Source of the DNA: Vulgatibacter incomptus
GTDB lineage: Bacteria > Myxococcota > Myxococcia > Myxococcales > Vulgatibacteraceae
Direction of reading: 5' to 3'
Assembly: GCF_001263175.1 (NCBI RefSeq)
Contig: NZ_CP012332.1
Coordinates: 2,849,501 to 2,913,500, forward strand
Length of the DNA stretch: 64,000 nucleotides
In this document: positions 59,754-64,000 of the stretch, piece after piece
How positions within the stretch are numbered: position 1 is the first letter of the stretch
How the letters are laid out: each line of letters starts with the position of its first letter
Notes under the pieces: model-generated
What the model was told of the DNA's origin: nothing
What the model saw: the letters and a program-made list of their open reading frames with translations, nothing else
Database searches by the model: none
Made by a program: the position numbers and the translations under genes

Positions 59754-60521
59754 ATGCACGAGCCCTCAGCGCCCAAACTCTCCTCCGACAACCTGGAGCT
59801 CTGGTACGGCGAGAAGCGCGCCCTCCACGGGATCACCATGGATCTGCCCGAGCGGCGGGTCACCGCGCTCATCGGTCCCTCCGGCTGCGGCAAGTCCACC
59901 TATCTGCGCTGCTTCAACCGGATGAACGACCTCATCCCCGGCGTGCGGATCACGGGGCGGGTCACGCTCGACAACGCCGACCTCTACGGCAAGGGCCTCG
60001 ACCCGGTGGAGCTGCGCCGCCGGGTGGGGATGGTCTTCCAGAAGTCCAACCCCTTCCCCAAGACCATCTGGGAGAACGTGGCCTTCGGTCCGCGGATCCT
60101 GGGGCAGAAGAACAAGGCCCGCCTCGACGAGATCGTCGAGCGCTCCCTGCGGAACGCCGCCCTCTGGGACGACGTGAAGGACCGCCTCCAGACCTCCGCC
60201 CTCGGCCTCTCCGGCGGCCAGCAGCAGCGGCTCTGCATCGCCCGGGCCCTCGCCGTGGAGCCGGAGGTGCTCCTCATGGACGAGCCGGCCAGCGCCCTCG
60301 ACCCCATCGCCACCGCCCGCATCGAGGAGCTGATCCACGAGCTCAAGGCGCGCTACACCATCGTGATCGTCACCCACAACATGCAGCAGGCCGCCCGGGT
60401 GAGCGACTACACTGCGTTCTTCTACATGGGCGAGCTGGTCGAGTTCGGCTCGACCGAGACCATCTTCACCAACCCCAAGGTCCGCCGGACCGAGGACTAC
60501 ATCACCGGTCGATTCGGATAG
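59754..60521 (+). CDS. pstB: Phosphate ABC ATPase PstB
   Basis: A 255-residue ATPase. Walker [10 protein letters not shown], signature [15 protein letters not shown], Walker [14 protein letters not shown] and H-loop VTHNMQQ are all intact; the [15 protein letters not shown] block is typical of PstB. The ATG is 8 bp after the pstA stop, and phoU follows after 9 bp. Confidence 0.95.
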   Translation: MHEPSAPKLSSDNLELWYGEKRALHGITMDLPERRVTALIGPSGCGKSTYLRCFNRMNDLIPGVRITGRVTLDNADLYGKGLDPVELRRRVGMVFQKSNPFPKTIWENVAFGPRILGQKNKARLDEIVERSLRNAALWDDVKDRLQTSALGLSGGQQQRLCIARALAVEPEVLLMDEPASALDPIATARIEELIHELKARYTIVIVTHNMQQAARVSDYTAFFYMGELVEFGSTETIFTNPKVRRTEDYITGRFG

Positions 60522-60530
60522 AGTGGAGCC

Positions 60531-61208
60531 ATGTTCCATACGGACAAGATCTACGAAGCCGAGCTCACCGAGCTCCGGGAAAAGCTCCTCACCGTAGGGG
60601 GGATCGTCGAGCAGGCGATCGTGCGCTCGGTCCAGGCACTCGCGGAGCGGGACTCCGCCCTCGCACGGGCCGTCGTCGCCGACGACCGGCGGGTCAACCT
60701 CCTCGAGGTGGAGATCGACGAGCTCTGCCTACGGATGCTCGCGCTTCGGCAGCCTGCGGCCTCCGATCTGCGCTTCATCACCATTGCGCTCAAGATCGTC
60801 ACCGACCTCGAGCGCATCGGCGACCTCGCCGTCAACGTCGCCGAGCGGGCCATCCAGCTCAACGAGCAGCCGCCGGTGCGGCCCTACGTCGACATCCCCC
60901 GCATGGCGGAGATCGCCGAGGACATGCTCAAGAAGGCCCTCGACGCCTTCGTCGCCAGCGACGCCGCCAAGGCCCGCGAGGTCCTCGAGCAGGACAACGA
61001 GGTCGACGAGCTCTACCACATGGTCTTCCGCGAGCTCGTGGAGATCATGACCGCCGAGCCCAGCGTGACCGCGCGGGGCATGGCGATCCTCTTCATCGCC
61101 AAGCATCTCGAGCGCATCGCCGACCACGCGACCAACGTGGCCGAGATGGTGATCTTCTACGTCGAAGGCCGCGACGTGCGGCACCCGAAGAGCCGCGTCC
61201 TGGCGTAG
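60531..61208 (+). CDS. phoU: Phosphate-signalling regulator PhoU
   Basis: A 225-residue all-helical protein made of two similar three-helix bundles, each with the metal-binding ExxxD-type motif (ERIGDLAVN and ERIADHATN). Links PstB to PhoR and represses the regulon when phosphate is ample. Last gene of the unit; terminator follows. Confidence 0.95.
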   Translation: MFHTDKIYEAELTELREKLLTVGGIVEQAIVRSVQALAERDSALARAVVADDRRVNLLEVEIDELCLRMLALRQPAASDLRFITIALKIVTDLERIGDLAVNVAERAIQLNEQPPVRPYVDIPRMAEIAEDMLKKALDAFVASDAAKAREVLEQDNEVDELYHMVFRELVEIMTAEPSVTARGMAILFIAKHLERIADHATNVAEMVIFYVEGRDVRHPKSRVLA

Positions 61209-61217
61209 GTTTTCGCG

Positions 61218-61242
61218 CGTCGCTGGTCGTTTTCCAGCGACG
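61218..61242. terminator. Terminator between phoU and the asparaginase gene
   Basis: CGTCGCTGG (61218-61226) pairs with CCAGCGACG (61234-61242), 9 bp, loop TCGTTTT. It sits between convergent genes and can serve both. Confidence 0.7.
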
Positions 61243-61246
61243 CCCG

Positions 61247-62128
61247 TCAGGGCTCGAAGGCCGACGACTCCTTGCCGTCGACGTCGATCGAAGCGCGGCT
61301 CATCCGGGCCGCGTTCGTGGCGTAGCCCAGCCGCCCATGGCGGTCGACCGCGATGATCCCGCCCTCGCCGTTCACGCGACGAAGCTCGCGGAGCGCGTTT
61401 GCCGCCGCGACGTCCGCGGGCTCCCCTGCCGCTATGCGATCGCAGACGTGCTTCGACAGCACCACCCGGATAATCGCCTCTCCCTGCCCCGTCGCCGACA
61501 CGGCGCCCGCCGCGTCGTCTGCGTAGAGGCCGCAGCCCGGCAACGGCGAATCGCCGACCCTCCCGGCGCGCTTCCCGCTCGTCCCCCCGGTCGAGGTCGC
61601 CGCCGCCACCCTCCCCGCAGCGTCGATCGCCACCGCCCCCACCGTCCCCGGCTTCGGCGCGATGAGCCTCGCGCGCTCCTGGCGCCACCGATCCAGGGCC
61701 CGCTGCGTGACCAGGAGCGAGGGCGGATGCGGCGCGACTCCCTGCTCCCGGGCGAACCGCTCGGCCCCATGCGCCGCGAGCAATACATGGGGTGAACGAT
61801 CCATCACCAGCCGTGCCAGCCGGATCGGGTTCCTCACCGTGCGCACCGCTGCCACCGCCCCGGCGCGCAGCGAGGTGCCTTCCATGATCGCCGCGTCCAG
61901 CTCGACGTCGCCGTCCGCGTTCAGGCACGCGCCCGTCCCCGCGTTGAACAGCGGGTCGTCCTCCAGCGCCGCACACGCGGCCTCCACGGCGTCGAGGGCG
62001 CTGCCCCCTCCCGTTAGGATCGCGTGACCGATCCGCGCCGCCGCCAGGCAGCCCTCCGCACACGCGAGCGCGCGATCGTCGGAGGCGATCGGACCCGCCC
62101 CCCCGTGGACCAGAATCGAATGAGCCAT
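61247..62128 (-). CDS. Isoaspartyl peptidase/L-asparaginase, Ntn hydrolase
   Basis: A 293-residue precursor that cleaves itself before the nucleophile Thr. VHGGAG is the N-terminal family motif, PGTVGAVAID holds the catalytic Thr after Gly, and STGGTSGKRAGRVGDSPLPG is the substrate-binding loop. Hydrolyses isoaspartyl peptides and asparagine. Single gene, convergent with phoU. Confidence 0.92.
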   Translation of the reverse strand: MAHSILVHGGAGPIASDDRALACAEGCLAAARIGHAILTGGGSALDAVEAACAALEDDPLFNAGTGACLNADGDVELDAAIMEGTSLRAGAVAAVRTVRNPIRLARLVMDRSPHVLLAAHGAERFAREQGVAPHPPSLLVTQRALDRWRQERARLIAPKPGTVGAVAIDAAGRVAAATSTGGTSGKRAGRVGDSPLPGCGLYADDAAGAVSATGQGEAIIRVVLSKHVCDRIAAGEPADVAAANALRELRRVNGEGGIIAVDRHGRLGYATNAARMSRASIDVDGKESSAFEP

Positions 62129-62233
62129 GCCTCACGGTAGCACCGCGGCTCAACGCAACCGCAAGCCCGCCGAGCTTTTGACTCTGCGATCTATTGGATG
62201 TTACCTATCTCCATTGCTCCGGAGGGGATCCCC

Positions 62234-64000
62234 ATGTCGCGGAAGCTCATCATTTCACTCGCGCTTTCCCTCGGGATCGTCGGCGGAAGCTGCCTCGCCG
62301 ACATCGAATCCGACTGCGCGACCGACGCCGACTGCCCTGCAGGCCATCGCTGCGAGACCCACGGCGTGAAGATCTGCGTCGCCGACGACGGCGGTGCGGG
62401 CAGCGGGGGAACCGGGGGCAGCGGGAGCGACACGGGCAGCGGTGGCTCTGGCGGGAGCGTCGGCGGCACCGGCGGCTCCAGCGGAAGCGGGCACGAGACC
62501 GTCGATACCGTCCTCCCCGTCGAGGTCTTCGCCAGCGACGAGTTCGCCGCCTACCTCGGGGCCCACGCACGCGCGATCACCGAGCTGCGCTTCCGTACCC
62601 GCTTCGCCGGTATGGAGCCCGAGATCGTCCGCACGCCGGTCGACGCCGACTCGTTCGCGCTTGCAGCGGAATCCGGACGCTCCATCGCCTTCGAGCTGCC
62701 TATCACCCTGCCCAGGACCGAGGGCGCGACCTTCGACCTAGACGTCCAGGCCACCGCCCTCACCCTGGCCGGCGCCCCAGCGCACTTCGCCGCCGCCACC
62801 GCCGAGGTCGACGCGACCGCCCCCGACTCCCTCGCCGCCGTCCGCTTCGTGCTCTCCCTCTCCCCCGACTTCGACTACGACGGCGACGGCTATTCCGACG
62901 TCGTCGACTGCGATCCCGACGACCCGACCATCCACCCCGGCGCCGACGACCCCTGCGACGGCGTCGACCGAAGCTGCAACCCGGGCGTCTGCTACCTCCC
63001 CCTCCCCGCCGGCAAGACCGGCGTCCGCGATATCACCTGCGACGCGACCACGTGTCTTGTGGCCGTTGGGGGCAAGGATGGCGGGAAGGGAGCGATCCTG
63101 CGGTTCGACGCGACGCTGGCGGCGCCGGAGCCGCGGTCGGCGTTCGAGACGGACGATCCGCGGGGTCTCGCAATTCTGTCGTCAAACTCGACAACGCTAT
63201 TTTACGAGGCATCAACAAGGACGATCTCGAGCGTTGGCGCAGACGACAGCGCGGGGAGGCAGTTTCTTGTCGGAGCGGGCCTTCGAGGCGTAATTTCGAC
63301 TTCGCCGTTCGAGACAATGGCTTTTGCCTCGTTCGCGAGTGCACCGAGGTTACTGTCATTTGCGCCCACCGCACTCGCGGGTGCTCCCGGCGATCTCGAA
63401 TGCGACGCGGGAGCGGAAGCGTGCACATTCATTCGGCTTGAGAATCTCTCAGATGGCGAATCAACGCTCGGGAACACCGCAACACCGAGTCGGATCGTCA
63501 CTCGTCACACTGACTCGAATACCGACGGGATTGTTTACATCACTTTCCGCGAAGACAATCGTCTGGGTATAGCTACAGTCGACGCCGGGACCCGCCAGCT
63601 TGTTCCTGGCGCTTCGGGCCTACTCCATGCTCTCGCCACTGAACGACCGCGAGCACTTCACCTGAGCTCGAACGCAAAGGTTCTCTACGTCGCCGGTGGA
63701 ATCGAATCGAACGGTGAGGCAGCCGCCATTTCTACCGGTCGGCTTCCTTCTAGCCACACCTCCACACCCTTCGATCTGCCTGCCGGCACCTGCCCGAGCG
63801 CCCTGAAGGTAATTGGATCCAAGCTCTTCGTCGCCGACGACTGCCAGGGCCGTGTCTGGGAGCTCGCGCTAGGCGCCGACGGACTTCCCGCAGCCGGCTT
63901 CGCGCCCGTCGAGCACGCGCTCCCGGGCTGCACCAAGCCGTCGATGCTCGCCAGCGTCCCGGCATCGGGCCAAGCCTCCGCAGCCCTCCTCGTCGGTTGC
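62234..64000 (+). CDS. MopE-type metal-binding surface lipoprotein (partial)
   Basis: At least 589 residues, cut by the window end. Lipoprotein signal (LGIVGGSC), then a Cys-containing segment (DCATDADCPAGHRC), a Ser/Gly-rich linker, an Ig-like domain, and around residues 216-256 a D-x-D-G-D-G motif with DCDPDDPTIHPGADDPCDG, the MopE/Cu-binding signature. The rest resembles a propeller-like repeat (RGLAIL, VLYVAGG). GC falls sharply after about 63170. ATG at 62234 with GGAGGGG upstream. Function unknown. Confidence 0.8.
   Translation, partial: MSRKLIISLALSLGIVGGSCLADIESDCATDADCPAGHRCETHGVKICVADDGGAGSGGTGGSGSDTGSGGSGGSVGGTGGSSGSGHETVDTVLPVEVFASDEFAAYLGAHARAITELRFRTRFAGMEPEIVRTPVDADSFALAAESGRSIAFELPITLPRTEGATFDLDVQATALTLAGAPAHFAAATAEVDATAPDSLAAVRFVLSLSPDFDYDGDGYSDVVDCDPDDPTIHPGADDPCDGVDRSCNPGVCYLPLPAGKTGVRDITCDATTCLVAVGGKDGGKGAILRFDATLAAPEPRSAFETDDPRGLAILSSNSTTLFYEASTRTISSVGADDSAGRQFLVGAGLRGVISTSPFETMAFASFASAPRLLSFAPTALAGAPGDLECDAGAEACTFIRLENLSDGESTLGNTATPSRIVTRHTDSNTDGIVYITFREDNRLGIATVDAGTRQLVPGASGLLHALATERPRALHLSSNAKVLYVAGGIESNGEAAAISTGRLPSSHTSTPFDLPAGTCPSALKVIGSKLFVADDCQGRVWELALGADGLPAAGFAPVEHALPGCTKPSMLASVPASGQASAALLVGC

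Overview
The window is about 70% GC, with dense, mostly operonic genes and many GTG/TTG starts. Gene content points to a member of the Myxococcota. The evidence is a MYXO-CTERM-type C-terminal sorting tail (35480-36139), a bacterial DNA topoisomerase VI pair, a giant protein-kinase-like/STAND ATPase/GAF/histidine-kinase fusion, a MopE-type metal-binding lipoprotein, and many lipoproteins and outer-membrane proteins. It looks like ordinary chromosome. The only mobile-element trace is a REP-associated tyrosine transposase at 20224-20850. No rRNA, tRNA or CRISPR array was recognised.

Layout. 1-2464: Gcr-family recombinase (partial), phosphopantetheinyl transferase and an ArsA-like ATPase. 2540-9845: RIO-type kinase, ABC exporter, DEAD-box helicase and exonuclease III; the kinase and the helicase both carry long tails of 15-residue repeats. 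9842-15658 (minus strand): metal-transport block (P-type ATPase, small DUF5132-like protein, HMA-like protein) behind a REC-HPt-REC-REC-GGDEF cyclase. 15707-19780 (minus): TonB-dependent receptor with two related lipoproteins. 19781-23206: transposase, methyltransferase, a low-GC orphan gene and a Cys-rich lipoprotein. 23242-25854 (minus): ABC-2 exporter, divergent from a phosphohexomutase at 25888. 27755-33194: FabG-like reductase, small membrane proteins, PepA and a Big2/RCC1 lipoprotein. 33243-39468 (minus): Aat, a Cys-motif hypothetical, an MBL hydrolase, a MYXO-CTERM protein and Topo VI A/B. 39707-45461: HtpX, a STAS protein, a barrel-SppA fusion and Rho. 45530-61208: a phosphate and nitrogen-respiration region with phoB-phoR, nrfH-nrfA, the giant sensor kinase, a porin, pstS-pstC-pstA-pstB and phoU. 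61247-64000: isoaspartyl peptidase/asparaginase and a surface lipoprotein cut by the window end.

How the genes work together. PhoR/PhoB should sense phosphate through PstSCAB-PhoU. A near-canonical Pho box lies just upstream of pstS, and a porin precedes it. NrfH and NrfA would form a periplasmic nitrite-to-ammonium reductase. They and the downstream sensor kinase sit between phoBR and the pst genes, which looks like an inserted cassette. The most unusual observations are: the matched 45-bp repeat tails in two RNA-linked enzymes; loss of all three catalytic motifs in the kinase domain of the giant sensor; a CXXCH motif in place of CXXCK at the NrfA active-site heme; a bacterial Topo VI; and a two-copy intergenic hairpin element whose outer stem differs between copies yet still pairs.
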